Notes: generated from the sequence alone by a model not told the origin. A stretch of 64,000 nucleotides of DNA from Paracoccus sp. (in: a-proteobacteria) (GCF_030538655.1 NZ_JAUNTO010000001.1:270809-334808), one strand, 5' to 3'. Shown: positions 16,617 through 26,832, counted from the stretch's first letter. Numbers and translations are program-made.

Positions 16617-19600
16617 TCATTCCGCCGCTTCACGCATGGGCGAGCCACCGGCACGAAATTCGGCCAACAGCTCGGCACGGCGGGCGGCGGCGGCCTTGAT
16701 CGCATCGTCTTTTATCATGCCGTAGCCCTTGATGGTCAGCGGCAATTCGGCCAGTTCGCGCAAGCAGGCCATGGTCGCGGGCGTGACCTTGGGCAGCAGT
16801 TCGGCCATGTCGGATTCGTATTCCGCGATGGCCGCGCGTTCGATCCGACGCTCGGCCAGCCAGCCGAATGGATCGTAGGGCTTGCCGCGCAGCCCCTTCA
16901 TCCGTGCCAGCAGCCGGAACAGCGGCAGCGCCCACGGACCGAACTCGCGCTTGCGCGGGCGGCCATTGGCATCGCGCCCCGGCAGGATCGGCGGCGCAAG
17001 GTGGAAAGATAGCCGCGTATCGCCCTGCCACTGCGCGGCGACCTGATCGGCGGTGGTCAGATGCAGCCGCGCGACCTCGTATTCGTCCTTATAGGCCAAC
17101 AGCTTATAGTAACCGCGCGCCACGGATTCGCGCAGATCGGCGGGCGCGCGGTTCACCAAGGCCATGAACCTGTCGGCCAACGCCTGATCCTGATAATCGA
17201 CCAGCCGCGCGGCACGATAAGCCACCGGATCGGGCGCCGCCTCAGGCTCGGGCGGGCGGGCCGCCGCTGCCGCCTGTTCGGGAAAGACCATCGCCCAGCG
17301 GCCAATCTGAAAGGCGCGCTGGTTTTCAGCCACCTTAGCACCGTTCATTTCGATCGCGCGCAGGATCGCCGCTTCGCTCAGCGGGATCAGCCCCTGCTGC
17401 CAGGCCGCGCCCATCACCAGCATGTTGGAATAGATCGAATCGCCCAACACCCGCAGCGCCAGATCGCTGGCATCGAAAAACGCCGCGCGATCCGCCAGAC
17501 GCGCCTGCAACGACAGTTTCAGCCGGTCAGAGGGCACCTGAAAATCGCGAAAGCGCGTAAATTCGCCGGTGATGATCTCGTGATCGTTGACCACCGCGCC
17601 GGTGCGGCCCTGCGTCATCAACCCGATGGTTTTCGCCCCCGCCGTCACCACCAGATCGCCGCCGATGATGCAATCAGCCTCGCCCACGGCGACGCGGATG
17701 GCGGAAATATCGGCGGGATCGTTGGCCAGCCGCAGGTGGATATGCACCGCCCCGCCCTTTTGGGCCAGACCCGCCATCTCCATCATGCCGGCGCCCTTGC
17801 CATCCAGTTGCGCGGCCTGCGCCAGAACGGCACCGATGGTCACAACGCCCGTGCCGCCGACGCCGGTAATCACCACGTTATGGGTGCCGTTGATGACGGG
17901 CAGCGCGGGCGCGGGCAGGTCGGGGATCGTGATGTCAGACCCCTTGGGTCGCCGCAGCTGGCCGCCGCGCACCGACACGAAGGACGGACAAAAGCCGTTC
18001 ACGCAGGAATAATCCTTGTTGCACGACGACTGGTCGATGGCGCGCTTGCGGCCCAGTTCGGTGTCCAGCGGCACGACCGAAACGCAGTTGGACTGGACCG
18101 AGCAATCGCCGCAGCCCTCGCAAACCTCGGGGTTGATAAAGATGCGGCGGTCGGGGTCGGGGAACTGGCCTTTTTTGCGGCGGCGACGCTTTTCGGCGGC
18201 GCAGGTCTGGATATACAGGATCGCACTGACGCCCGTCACCGTTTCCAATTCGCGCTGCACCGCCATCATGCTGCCGCGTTCCTCGAACCGCATCGCCTGC
18301 GGGAACTGGCTGCGGTCAACGTCCTCTTTCTCGTCATAGACGACAACCACCGGGGCGACGCCCATAGCCAGCAATTCGCGCGCGATCTGCGGGGCGGTCA
18401 GCTCACCCTCGTTCGGCTGACCGCCGGTCATCGCCACCGCGTCATTATACAGGATCTTGTAGGTGATATTCGTGCCCGCCGCCTTGGCCGCACGGATCGC
18501 CAAAGAGCCAGAATGGTTATAGGTTCCGTCGCCAAGATTTTGAAACACATGGTTTCTTGTGCTGAATGGCGATTCGCCGACCCAGTTCACCCCCTCGCCG
18601 CCCATATGGGTGAAACCATTGGTTTCCCGACCCATCCACTGCACCATATAATGACAGCCGATACCCGCATAAGCGCGGCTGCCCTCGGGCACGCGGGTGC
18701 TGCTATTGTGCGGGCAACCCGAACAAAACCAAGGGGTTCTGACGGAAATCTCAGGCGCATTGTCATTGCGGCGCACTTCATTGATGCGGTCCAGCCCGGC
18801 CTTGATGGCATCGGTGCCGCGCCCTTCCTCAATCAGAATGCCGCCCAGCTTTTGTGCGATCATCACCGGGTCCAGCGCGTAACGGGTCGGGAACAGTTCC
18901 TCGCCGGTGCGGTCGTGACGCCAGCCATGGACACGGCGGCCACGGCGATTGTCAAAGATTGCCTCTTTCAACTGCACTTCGATCAGCTTGCGCTTTTCCT
19001 CGACGCAGACAATAAGCTCAAGGTTTTCAGACCATTCCTGCATGGACCTCATGTCCAGAGGCCAGGTCTGACCGACCTTGTAGATGGTGATGCCCAGCCG
19101 GTCGGCCTCGGCCTCGTCGATGCCCAGCAGGGACAGGGCATGGACCAGATCCAACCAGTTCTTGCCCGCCGCGACAAAGCCGATGCGCGCGCCCGGCTTG
19201 CCCCAAACCTTGCGGTCGATGCGATTGGCGCGGGCAAACGCCTCGGCCGCCTTGCGTTTATGGTCGATCATCCGCGCCTCTTGCGCGACGGGCGTATCGC
19301 CAACGCGGATGTTCAGCCCGCCCTCGGGCATGTTGAAATCAGGGACGACAAAGCGCATCCGGTTCGGATCGCCGTTCACCACGCTGGTGACCTCCACCGT
19401 GTCTTTCATGGTTTTCAGGCCGGTCCAGACACCGGCAAAGCGCGACAGAGCGAAACCATACAGCCCGTAATCCAGAATTTCCTGCACCCCGGCAGGCGAC
19501 AGCACCGGGATATAAGCGTCGATCATTGCCCAATCCGACTGATGCAGCACGGTCGAGGATTCGCCGGTGTGATCGTCGCCCATGGCCATCACCACGCCAC

Positions 19601-20012
19601 CATGCGCCGACGATCCGGCCATATTGGCGTGCCGCATCACGTCGCCCGAACGGTCCACCCCCGGCCCCTTGCCATACCACAGCGCGAACACGCCATCGTA
19701 TTTGCCCTCGCCCCGCATCTCGGCCTGCTGGCTGCCCCAGATGGCGGTGGCGGCCAGATCTTCGTTCAGGCCGGGCTGAAACAGCACACCTGCGGCGGAA
19801 AGCCGCCTGGTTTCGCGCATCATTTGCAGATCGACACTGCCCAAGGGGCTGCCGCGATAGCCGGTCACCAGCCCCGCCGTGTTCAGCCCCGCCGCCTGAT
19901 CGCGCGCCGCCTGCATCAGCATCAGCCGCACCAAAGCCTGCGTGCCGTTCAGCAACACCTGCGATTTCGACAGATCGAAACGGTCCGCCAGTGAAAATTC
20001 CGTTTTGCCCAT
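16617..20012 (-). CDS. indolepyruvate ferredoxin oxidoreductase family protein, alpha-beta fusion
   Basis: A 1131-aa thiamine-diphosphate enzyme that oxidatively decarboxylates aryl- or other 2-oxoacids to acyl-CoA with ferredoxin as acceptor. The N-terminal two-thirds is IorA-like: GLVTGYRGSPLGSVD, CSGCPHNSS and GIGCHYM. A cysteine cluster (CEGCGDCSVQSNCVSV, then CNKDYSCVNGFCPSF) around residues 620-680 should hold iron-sulfur clusters. The IorB-like gamma domain (GVGGTGVVTIGAVLAQAA) follows. The start at 20012 is favoured by GGGGAGGGGAG just upstream. It is divergent from a LysR gene with a candidate operator between them. The true 2-oxoacid is unknown. Confidence 0.9.
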   Translation of the reverse strand: MGKTEFSLADRFDLSKSQVLLNGTQALVRLMLMQAARDQAAGLNTAGLVTGYRGSPLGSVDLQMMRETRRLSAAGVLFQPGLNEDLAATAIWGSQQAEMRGEGKYDGVFALWYGKGPGVDRSGDVMRHANMAGSSAHGGVVMAMGDDHTGESSTVLHQSDWAMIDAYIPVLSPAGVQEILDYGLYGFALSRFAGVWTGLKTMKDTVEVTSVVNGDPNRMRFVVPDFNMPEGGLNIRVGDTPVAQEARMIDHKRKAAEAFARANRIDRKVWGKPGARIGFVAAGKNWLDLVHALSLLGIDEAEADRLGITIYKVGQTWPLDMRSMQEWSENLELIVCVEEKRKLIEVQLKEAIFDNRRGRRVHGWRHDRTGEELFPTRYALDPVMIAQKLGGILIEEGRGTDAIKAGLDRINEVRRNDNAPEISVRTPWFCSGCPHNSSTRVPEGSRAYAGIGCHYMVQWMGRETNGFTHMGGEGVNWVGESPFSTRNHVFQNLGDGTYNHSGSLAIRAAKAAGTNITYKILYNDAVAMTGGQPNEGELTAPQIARELLAMGVAPVVVVYDEKEDVDRSQFPQAMRFEERGSMMAVQRELETVTGVSAILYIQTCAAEKRRRRKKGQFPDPDRRIFINPEVCEGCGDCSVQSNCVSVVPLDTELGRKRAIDQSSCNKDYSCVNGFCPSFVSVRGGQLRRPKGSDITIPDLPAPALPVINGTHNVVITGVGGTGVVTIGAVLAQAAQLDGKGAGMMEMAGLAQKGGAVHIHLRLANDPADISAIRVAVGEADCIIGGDLVVTAGAKTIGLMTQGRTGAVVNDHEIITGEFTRFRDFQVPSDRLKLSLQARLADRAAFFDASDLALRVLGDSIYSNMLVMGAAWQQGLIPLSEAAILRAIEMNGAKVAENQRAFQIGRWAMVFPEQAAAAARPPEPEAAPDPVAYRAARLVDYQDQALADRFMALVNRAPADLRESVARGYYKLLAYKDEYEVARLHLTTADQVAAQWQGDTRLSFHLAPPILPGRDANGRPRKREFGPWALPLFRLLARMKGLRGKPYDPFGWLAERRIERAAIAEYESDMAELLPKVTPATMACLRELAELPLTIKGYGMIKDDAIKAAAARRAELLAEFRAGGSPMREAAE

Positions 20013-20051
20013 CTGCTCCCCTCCCCAAGAACGCGGATGACGTATTGTCGC

Positions 20052-20096
20052 AGTATAGGTCAGAATTATTGACCGATGAAGGAAAAAATTCATACT
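20052..20096. promoter_or_regulatory. divergent promoters with LysR-type box
   Basis: A dyad GGTCA-N7-TGACC (20058-20074) contains the T-N11-A pattern (20060-20072) of LysR-family boxes. On the minus strand it fills the 17-base spacer between TTCATC (20075-20080) and TATACT (20052-20057), a promoter for the oxidoreductase. On the plus strand TTGACC (20069-20074), 16 bases and CATACT (20091-20096) could drive the LysR gene. One site could therefore control both directions. Confidence 0.45.
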
Positions 20097-20173
20097 CTCG
20101 CACTATTGGCACGCGGTGGACCTGTCGCTAGGGTTGCGCTGATTGCATGACAGTCTTCGCGGGAACAGAACCC

Positions 20174-21094
20174 ATGGATTGGGACAAGTTACGGATTTTC
20201 CACGCGGTTGCCGATGCGGGCAGCCTGACCCACGCGGGCGATGTTTTGCATCTGTCGCAATCCGCCGTCAGCCGCCAGATCCGCGCGCTTGAGGAATCGC
20301 TGGGGACAACGCTGTTCCATCGCCACGCACGCGGCCTGATTCTGACGGAACAGGGCGAATTGCTGTTCGACGCAACCTCGTCAATGGTGCGCAAACTGGA
20401 AACAACTTCCGCGAGAATCAAGGACAGTGAGGAACACGTATTTGGCGAACTAAAGGTGACGACGACGGTGGGTTTCGGCACGCTGTGGCTGGTGCCCCGG
20501 CTGTCGAAGCTGTATTCGCGCTATCCCGATCTGAAAATCGACCTGCTGCTGGAAGAACGGGTGCTGGACCTGCCCATGCGCGAAGCCGATGTCGCCATCC
20601 GCATGAAAGAGCCGCAGCAATCCGATCTGGTGCGTCGCCGCCTGCTGAACATCCGCATGCAACTGTTCGCCACCCGCGCCTATCTGGACAGCGCCGGGGT
20701 GCCCGACCGGCTGGAGGATCTGGCCCCGCACCGGCTGATCTGTCAGCAGCCTTCGACACCGCAGGTCTCGGCCGGGGCGGTGCTGTCGCACACGCTGTTG
20801 TCGCATAATGTCAGTTCGACGCTGATGGTGAACAACTATTTCGGGGTGTTGCAGGCGGTGCTGGCAGGGGTGGGGATCGGTGTGCTGCCGGATTATCTGA
20901 CCGCCGATTTCCCCGACCTTATCCGGGTATTGCCGGACATAGAATCAGTCGAGGTTCCCGTTTTCCTGGCCTTCCCCGAAGAACTGCGTCAGTCCCGGCG
21001 CGTGACCGCCTTTCGCGATTTCGTGCTGGAGGAAATTCAGGCCTATCGCCGCAAGCAGGTCGAATCGGATGCGATCCGCGATACAGTCGATTGA
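20174..21094 (+). CDS. LysR-family transcriptional regulator
   Basis: A 306-aa DNA-binding regulator. The winged helix-turn-helix is at the N-terminus (LRIFHAVADAGSLTHAGDVLHLSQSAVSRQIRALE) and the effector-binding domain follows (about residues 95-295). I start it at MDWDKLRIF (20174), the usual N-terminus of this subgroup; an in-frame ATG at 20147 would add nine residues. Divergent from iorAB with a LysR-type dyad between, so autoregulation and control of the oxidoreductase are plausible. The effector is unknown. Confidence 0.9.
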   Translation: MDWDKLRIFHAVADAGSLTHAGDVLHLSQSAVSRQIRALEESLGTTLFHRHARGLILTEQGELLFDATSSMVRKLETTSARIKDSEEHVFGELKVTTTVGFGTLWLVPRLSKLYSRYPDLKIDLLLEERVLDLPMREADVAIRMKEPQQSDLVRRRLLNIRMQLFATRAYLDSAGVPDRLEDLAPHRLICQQPSTPQVSAGAVLSHTLLSHNVSSTLMVNNYFGVLQAVLAGVGIGVLPDYLTADFPDLIRVLPDIESVEVPVFLAFPEELRQSRRVTAFRDFVLEEIQAYRRKQVESDAIRDTVD

Positions 21095-21244
21095 GACAAT
21101 TAACTTTTATTTCCGAATCATGCCCTGATCGCCCGGCCCCCACAACCAGCGCGTGTAGCCATTCAGCAACGACATAGGTGCTATGCTGCAATTGCAGCGT
21201 GAAATTTCTTGATCCAGCGGCCTGCTGCCCATACATCCGCCAAG

Positions 21245-21324
21245 AGGGTGATAATTGCGCATTCGCGTATCGCCTTCAACCTCCCTGTTGGACTATGGCC
21301 GGGCTTCGTGCCCGGCTTTTTTTT
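21245..21324 (+). ncRNA. candidate cuckoo-like small RNA (anti-Shine-Dalgarno loop plus terminator)
   Basis: Between the LysR gene and the secreted-protein gene lies a two-hairpin unit typical of alphaproteobacterial small RNAs. The first hairpin is a 6-bp stem (UUCAAC 21275-21280 with GUUGGA 21287-21292) presenting CUCCCU in the loop. The second is a strong intrinsic terminator. A promoter-like TTGATC (21209-21214), 18-base spacer and TACATC (21233-21238) would start transcription near 21245, giving about 80 nt. C/U-rich loops that pair with ribosome-binding sites define the cuckoo/CcsR-type RNAs of Rhodobacter relatives (established knowledge); membership here is inferred. Confidence 0.5.
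21298..21324 (+). terminator. strong intrinsic terminator
   Basis: A perfect 7-bp GC stem (GCCGGGC 21298-21304, GCCCGGC 21310-21316) with a UUCGU loop is followed by eight T. It lies 204 bases after the LysR stop and about 90 bases before the next gene, so it most naturally ends a short transcript in this intergenic stretch. Confidence 0.85.
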
Positions 21325-21412
21325 CATCTGCCGGGCGATCACGCCAAGGTGCCTTTCCGCTGTGCAGCGCAGATGGCAAAATGGCAGTAACCAAAAAACC
21401 AATGAGGCAGAG

Positions 21413-22444
21413 ATGATGATGCGGCTGATGCTTGTCACCACGGCAGGTCTGATCTGGGGCGGGGCGGCTTTTGCGCAATCGGGTTGCGGCGGGCCTGTAA
21501 CCTTTACGCAGGGTCAGAACAATGCGCTGGTTGGTGGCCGGATCGTCGGCGCCTCGGCCTGCGACTTTCAGTTGAGCGGACAGGCCGGGCAGCAGTTGTC
21601 GGCCCGCATCGCCTCGCAGGGGCAGATCACGGCGCGGGTGATCGCGCCGGTGCAACACGATCTGACCGGGCAACCGTGGCAATTGCCGCAAAGCGGCGAA
21701 TATACGGTGCGTCTGGCGCAGAATGCGGATCATGCCGCCATGGGGCAGGCACCACAGTTTACGGTTGAATTCCAGATCATCGGCACGGCCACCGCCGCCG
21801 CGCCCCCAGCAACCGGCCCCAGCACCAAGCGCCCGCAGGCCCGACCCGCCGGGCGCACGTTCACGCCCCCCGTCGCCCCGGCCGAGCCAGCCCCCGCCGC
21901 GCGCCCCGCCGCCCCTGACAGCGCCGCCGCCACCGCGCCCGCCGCCCGCCCTGCAACCACCGCCGTTGCCGACACGCGTCCGCAGCCGCGCCCGGCGCAG
22001 GCGGCAACGGGAACAGTGCCCGCCGCGCGCCCCGCTGACAGCAGCGCAGCCCCTGCCCCCGTTACCGCCCCCGCGCCGACAGCCGCCAGCAGCCCCGCCC
22101 CGGCAGAAACGGCGGCCGCACCACAGGCCACGCCCGCCGCCAATGGCGCGGCCACCTGCAACCCGGTCGAGCCGCTGGATCGTGGCTCTGTCGCTGTATC
22201 GGGCCGCATCTCCAGCGGCGCGCATTGCGATTATACTGTCACTTCCGTTCCCGGTCAGACGCTGACTCTGGTCATGCCCCGTGCCGATGGCTTTCGGGTG
22301 CAACTGACCGCGCCGACGCAGGCCACGCTGACTGCGGATCAGCCGCTGCCCTTGCCGCAGGATGGTGTGCAGACCGTTCGCATCACCCGCACCGGCAGCG
22401 GTGCGGGTGATTTCGTGGCGCGGCTGCGGCTGGATATGAACTGA
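21413..22444 (+). CDS. secreted protein with Pro/Ala-rich linker, unknown function
   Basis: A 343-aa product. Residues 1-21 form a signal peptide (LMLVTTAGLIWGGAAFA) with a likely cut before QSGCGG. A compact beta-rich domain with two cysteines (about 22-125) is followed by a long Ala/Pro/Arg linker (about 130-240). A second domain contains CNPVEPLDRG and HCDYTV and repeats the layout of the first (Cys, GRI.G..CDF/YxV, PGQ.L), suggesting an internal duplication. GAGG precedes the triple ATG at 21413; the first or second is the likely start. I recognise no family; a periplasmic or surface binding role is only a guess. The linker may make it span the periplasm. Confidence 0.7.
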   Translation: MMMRLMLVTTAGLIWGGAAFAQSGCGGPVTFTQGQNNALVGGRIVGASACDFQLSGQAGQQLSARIASQGQITARVIAPVQHDLTGQPWQLPQSGEYTVRLAQNADHAAMGQAPQFTVEFQIIGTATAAAPPATGPSTKRPQARPAGRTFTPPVAPAEPAPAARPAAPDSAAATAPAARPATTAVADTRPQPRPAQAATGTVPAARPADSSAAPAPVTAPAPTAASSPAPAETAAAPQATPAANGAATCNPVEPLDRGSVAVSGRISSGAHCDYTVTSVPGQTLTLVMPRADGFRVQLTAPTQATLTADQPLPLPQDGVQTVRITRTGSGAGDFVARLRLDMN

Positions 22445-22531
22445 AGGCAGGCGGCAGCGCCCCCTTCCTTGCGCCCCGCCGCGCCGCGCCCTAAAAGCAG
22501 AGGAAATTTCCAACGCAGGGCGCGAGCGAAG

Positions 22532-24712
22532 ATGCACGAACCGGCCATCACCCCCGAACTCATCGCATCGCACGGGCTGAAGCCTGACGAATATCAGCGG
22601 ATTCTGGACATCATCGGGCGCGAACCCACGTTCACCGAACTGGGTATCTTCAGCGCGATGTGGAACGAACATTGTTCCTATAAATCATCCAAGAAATGGC
22701 TGCGCACGCTGCACACCACCGGCCCGCAGGTCATCTGCGGCCCCGGCGAGAATGCGGGCGTGGTGGACATCGGCGACGGGCAAGCCGTTGTTTTCAAGAT
22801 GGAAAGCCACAACCACCCATCCTATATCGAACCGCATCAGGGCGCGGCCACCGGCGTCGGCGGCATCCTGCGCGACGTGTTCACCATGGGCGCACGCCCG
22901 ATTGCCGCAATGGACGCGCTGTCCTTTGGTCGGCCTGAACACCCCAAGACCGCGCACCTGGTCAAAGGCGTGGTCGAAGGGATCGGTGCCTATGGCAACG
23001 CATTCGGTGTGCCGAACGTCGGCGGCGAGGTGCGATTCCACCCCGCTTATGACGGCAACTGTCTGGTGAACGCCTTTGCCGCCGGTCTGGCCGATACGGA
23101 CAAGATTTTCTACTCGGCCGCCTCGGGCGTCGGTATGCCGGTGGTGTATCTGGGCGCGAAAACCGGCCGCGATGGCGTCGGCGGCGCGACCATGGCCTCC
23201 GCCGAGTTTGACGACACGATCGAGGAAAAGCGCCCCACCGTGCAGGTCGGCGACCCCTTCACCGAGAAATGCCTGCTGGAAGCCTGTCTTGAGCTGATGG
23301 CGACCGATTCCGTGATTTCCATTCAGGATATGGGCGCGGCGGGGCTGACCTGCTCGGCGGTGGAAATGGGCGACAAGGGCGGGCTGGGCATTCAGCTGAA
23401 CCTTGACCACGTGCCGCAGCGCGAAACCAATATGACGGCTTATGAAATGATGCTGTCGGAATCGCAAGAACGGATGCTGATGGTATTGAAGCCCGAGCGC
23501 GAGGCCGAGGCACGGGCGATCTTTGAAAAATGGGATCTCGATTTCGCCGTGGTCGGTGAAACCATCGCCGAGGACCGCTTTCTGATCCTGCATGGCAACG
23601 AGGTGATGGCCGATCTGCCGCTGTCGAAACTTTCCTCATCGGCGCCGGAATATGACCGGCCTTGGGTCGAAACGCCCCCCGCCGCGCCGCTGGAGGCGCT
23701 GCCCGAGATCACCCCGATCAAGGCACTGCGCGCACTGATCGGCAGCCCGAATTATGCGCATAAGGCGTGGGTCTGGGAACAATATGACACGCAGGTGGGC
23801 GCCGATACCCTCCGCCGCCCCGGCATGGGCGCGGGCGTGGTGCGCGTCCATGGCACCGACAAAGCGCTGGCCTTTACCAGCGACGTGACCCCCCGCTATG
23901 TCAAAGCCAACCCGTATCAGGGCGGCAAGCAGGCCGTGGCCGAGGCTTACCGCAACCTGTCCGCCGTGGGCGCGACCCCCTTGGCGACAACCGACAACCT
24001 GAACTTTGGCAACCCGGAAAAGCCTGAAATCATGGGCCAATTCGTCGGCGCGATCAAAGGTATCGGCGAGGCGTGCCGGGCGCTGGACTTTCCCATCGTG
24101 TCGGGCAACGTGTCGCTGTATAACGAAACCGACGGCAAGGGCATCCTGCCGACCCCCACCATCGGCGCTGTCGGGTTGATCGAGCGGCTGGACGATCTGA
24201 TCGCGGGCCAGCCGACCGAGGGCGACGTCGCCATCCTGATCGGCGCGCCCGGCAGCCACCTTGGCCAATCCGCGCTGGCCGCCGAAGCCTTCGGCATCGA
24301 GGGTGGCGACGCCCCGCCCGTCGATCTTGCCGCCGAACGCGCGCAGGGCGAATTCATCCGCGCCAATCGCGCCCATATCCGCGCCGCCACCGATCTGTCG
24401 GACGGCGGGCTGGCCTTGGCCGCGTTTGAAATGGCCGAGGCCGCGGGCTTGGGCATCCGCCTGGAAACCGGCGACATCGCCGAACTGTTCGGCGAAGATC
24501 AGGCCCGCTATCTGATCGCCGCCGACGCGCCCGGCGCGGACGCGCTGCTGAAAGCCGCAGCCAAGGCGGGCATCGCGGCGGCTCAAGTCGGGCAATTCGG
24601 CGGCATGGCGGTGCAATTCGGCGATGACGCGGGCGATCTGGCCGATCTGTCGGCGCTGTATCGCACGGCCTTTGCGGCCGCGATCCACGGCGACACCCCC
24701 GACCACGCATGA
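22532..24712 (+). CDS. purL: phosphoribosylformylglycinamidine synthase, PurL subunit
   Basis: The ATP-dependent amidotransferase subunit of the fourth purine-synthesis step (FGAR to FGAM), working with PurS and PurQ, which are not in this window. The 726-aa protein is the small-PurL form. Signatures are [12 protein letters not shown] near the N-terminus, [27 protein letters not shown], and [15 protein letters not shown]. The start at [10 protein letters not shown] is set by alignment to the family; the upstream site (GCGAGCGAAG) is weak. The stop overlaps ispDF by four bases, an unusual coupling of purine and isoprenoid genes. Confidence 0.95.
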   Translation: MHEPAITPELIASHGLKPDEYQRILDIIGREPTFTELGIFSAMWNEHCSYKSSKKWLRTLHTTGPQVICGPGENAGVVDIGDGQAVVFKMESHNHPSYIEPHQGAATGVGGILRDVFTMGARPIAAMDALSFGRPEHPKTAHLVKGVVEGIGAYGNAFGVPNVGGEVRFHPAYDGNCLVNAFAAGLADTDKIFYSAASGVGMPVVYLGAKTGRDGVGGATMASAEFDDTIEEKRPTVQVGDPFTEKCLLEACLELMATDSVISIQDMGAAGLTCSAVEMGDKGGLGIQLNLDHVPQRETNMTAYEMMLSESQERMLMVLKPEREAEARAIFEKWDLDFAVVGETIAEDRFLILHGNEVMADLPLSKLSSSAPEYDRPWVETPPAAPLEALPEITPIKALRALIGSPNYAHKAWVWEQYDTQVGADTLRRPGMGAGVVRVHGTDKALAFTSDVTPRYVKANPYQGGKQAVAEAYRNLSAVGATPLATTDNLNFGNPEKPEIMGQFVGAIKGIGEACRALDFPIVSGNVSLYNETDGKGILPTPTIGAVGLIERLDDLIAGQPTEGDVAILIGAPGSHLGQSALAAEAFGIEGGDAPPVDLAAERAQGEFIRANRAHIRAATDLSDGGLALAAFEMAEAAGLGIRLETGDIAELFGEDQARYLIAADAPGADALLKAAAKAGIAAAQVGQFGGMAVQFGDDAGDLADLSALYRTAFAAAIHGDTPDHA

Positions 24713-25851
24713 GTGTCACCGCGCCCCCCGGCTATGCCGCGATCATCACCGCCGCCGGGCGCGGCACCCGCGCCGGGGGTGATTTGCCGAAACAATGGCA
24801 AAGCCTTGGCGGGCAAACGGTGCTGGCGCGCACATTGGCCGCCTTTGCCGGGTTCGACCGCGTAATCCTGACGGTCCACCCCGACGATATGCCCCGCGCG
24901 ATCGAGGCATTCGGCGGGCGCTGCATCATCGTCGCAGGCGGCGACACCCGTGCGGCCAGCATCGCCAACGCCCTGCAAACGCTGGGGGATGACACAACCC
25001 ATGTGCTGATCCACGACGGTGCCCGCCCCTTGCTGCCCGATCAGGTCATCCAAGGCGTGATCGAGGCGCTGCAATCCGGCGCACCCGCCGCCGCGCCTGC
25101 CCTGCCCGTCACCGATGCGCTGTGGCGCGGCGAAAACGGCACCGTGACCGAACCGACCCCGCGCGACGGGCTATTCCGGGCGCAGACGCCGCAGGGTTTC
25201 CTGTTGGCCCAAATACGCCATCATTACATCGACGCAGGCGATGCCGCCGATGATGTCGAACTGGCCCTGCGCGCAGGTATCCCCGTCACGATCACAGCGG
25301 GCAGCGAAGACAATCTGAAAATCACCTACCCCGCCGATTTTGCGCGGGCCGAACGTATTCTGGGGGCCGCAATGGATGTTCGCCTTGGCAACGGTTTCGA
25401 TGTTCACGCGCTTGGGCCGGGCGATCATGTCTGGCTGTGCGGCGTGAAAATTGCGCACAGCCACGGGCTGATCGGCCATTCCGACGCCGATGTGGGGATG
25501 CACGCGCTGACCGATGCGATCTATGGCGCGCTGGCGCAGGGCGACATTGGCCGCCACTTTCCCCCCAGCGATCCGCAGTGGAAAGGTGCCGACAGCGCGA
25601 TTTTTCTGGCGCACGCCGCCGATCTGGCGCGCGACATGGGCTTTCGGATCGGCAATGCCGATGTGACGCTGATCTGCGAACAGCCCAAGATCGGCCCGCA
25701 CGCCCCCGCGATGATGGCCCGTCTGGCCGAAATCATGGGCATCTCAGCCGACCGCATCAGCGTCAAGGCCACCACGTCCGAACGGCTGGGATTCACCGGG
25801 AGGGGTGAGGGCATCGCCGCCATCGCCACCGCCACGCTGCTGGGAGGCTAA
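24709..25851 (+). CDS. ispDF: bifunctional IspD/IspF, non-mevalonate isoprenoid pathway
   Basis: A 380-aa fusion. Residues 1-220 are IspD (2-C-methyl-D-erythritol 4-phosphate cytidylyltransferase): [21 protein letters not shown], then IHDGARPLL and RAQTPQGF. Residues from 223 on are IspF (2-C-methyl-D-erythritol 2,4-cyclodiphosphate synthase): [12 protein letters not shown], with zinc ligands in DVH and later [15 protein letters not shown]. The fusion is usual in many alphaproteobacteria. Its ATG overlaps the purL stop. Confidence 0.95.
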   Translation: MSVTAPPGYAAIITAAGRGTRAGGDLPKQWQSLGGQTVLARTLAAFAGFDRVILTVHPDDMPRAIEAFGGRCIIVAGGDTRAASIANALQTLGDDTTHVLIHDGARPLLPDQVIQGVIEALQSGAPAAAPALPVTDALWRGENGTVTEPTPRDGLFRAQTPQGFLLAQIRHHYIDAGDAADDVELALRAGIPVTITAGSEDNLKITYPADFARAERILGAAMDVRLGNGFDVHALGPGDHVWLCGVKIAHSHGLIGHSDADVGMHALTDAIYGALAQGDIGRHFPPSDPQWKGADSAIFLAHAADLARDMGFRIGNADVTLICEQPKIGPHAPAMMARLAEIMGISADRISVKATTSERLGFTGRGEGIAAIATATLLGG

Positions 25852-25852
25852 G

Positions 25853-26344
25853 ATGGACCGCATCCTTTGCATCTGGTTCGGCGCGGGCCTGTTGCGCCCG
25901 GCCCCCGGCACCTGGGGATCGGCGGTCGCGGTCGCACTTGGGCTGCTGATCCACCACATCGGGCATTTCCCGCTGTTGGTCCTCGCCACCATCGCCGTCA
26001 CCGCATTGGGTTTCTGGGCCGTCGCCCGCCACACCGCAGGTATGGACGACCCCGACCGCAGCGAGATCGTTATCGACGAGGTGGCCGGGCAATGGTTGGC
26101 GCTGTGTTTTCCGTCCTTTGGCTTCTGGATGGCCGGGCTGCCCGCCGACAGCTTCCCCTATCCCGGCTGGGTCGCGGCCTTTCTGTTTTTCCGCCTGTTC
26201 GACATCTGGAAACCGTGGCTGGTCGGGCGCGCCGACCGGCGCGGCGATGCGGCGGGGGTCATGCTGGATGACCTGTGGGCCGGCCTCTTCGCGGGCCTTG
26301 CCACGATGGCCGCCGCCACGATCAGCCATGGGTTGCTGATGTGA
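25853..26344 (+). CDS. pgpA: phosphatidylglycerophosphatase A
   Basis: Membrane enzyme that dephosphorylates phosphatidylglycerophosphate to phosphatidylglycerol. The 163-aa protein has PAPGTWGSAVA, the acidic motif IVIDEVAGQWLAL, FRLFDIWKPW and a late DD pair (MLDDLWAG), with several hydrophobic segments. GGGAGG upstream of 25853 sets the start, one base after the ispDF stop. It overlaps pncC by four bases (GTGA). Confidence 0.9.
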   Translation: MDRILCIWFGAGLLRPAPGTWGSAVAVALGLLIHHIGHFPLLVLATIAVTALGFWAVARHTAGMDDPDRSEIVIDEVAGQWLALCFPSFGFWMAGLPADSFPYPGWVAAFLFFRLFDIWKPWLVGRADRRGDAAGVMLDDLWAGLFAGLATMAAATISHGLLM

Positions 26345-26808
26345 ACGCCACGCAGGTTCTGGCCGCCGCCCGCGCGCGCGGCGTGATGATCGCCACCGCC
26401 GAAAGCTGCACCGGCGGGCTGATCGCCGGGGCGCTGACCGAGGTTCCGGGGTCCAGCGATGCCTTTGAGCGCGGCTTTGTCACCTATTCCAACGCGGCCA
26501 AGCAAGACATGCTGGGCGTCACCGCCGCGACGCTGAACAACCATGGCGCGGTCAGCGAACAGACCGCCGCCGAGATGGCGGCGGGGGCGCTGGAACGGTC
26601 AGCCGCCGGGATCGCGGTCTCGGTCACCGGCATCGCCGGGCCGGGCGGGTCGGATCACAAACCCGAAGGCCGCGTCTGCTTTGGCATCGCCACGCCAGAT
26701 GGCACCCACACCGAAACCGTCGATTTCGGGGCGCTTGGCCGCCACAATGTCCGTGCGGCAACCGTAAACCACGCGCTGACACTGCTGCTGGCGGCGCTGA
26801 CGCGCTAA
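26341..26808 (+). CDS. pncC: nicotinamide-nucleotide amidohydrolase (CinA C-terminal domain)
   Basis: Deamidates NMN to nicotinic acid mononucleotide in pyridine-nucleotide recycling. The 155-aa protein is the stand-alone CinA C-terminal domain: TAESCTGGLIAGALTEVPGSS, GFVTYSNAAK, VSVTGIAGPGG and PEGRVCFGIA. It begins with GTG at 26341 overlapping the pgpA stop, so it is the last gene of the purL-ispDF-pgpA-pncC string. It converges on bdhA. Confidence 0.9.
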   Translation: MNATQVLAAARARGVMIATAESCTGGLIAGALTEVPGSSDAFERGFVTYSNAAKQDMLGVTAATLNNHGAVSEQTAAEMAAGALERSAAGIAVSVTGIAGPGGSDHKPEGRVCFGIATPDGTHTETVDFGALGRHNVRAATVNHALTLLLAALTR

Positions 26809-26832
26809 GCGGCGATGCCGCGCGCCCCAAGC

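Noticed and set aside
17061-19994. 977-codon open frame on the plus strand opposite iorAB
   Set aside because: It is the antisense shadow of a strongly supported coding sequence, with His/Arg/Gln-rich composition and no domain.
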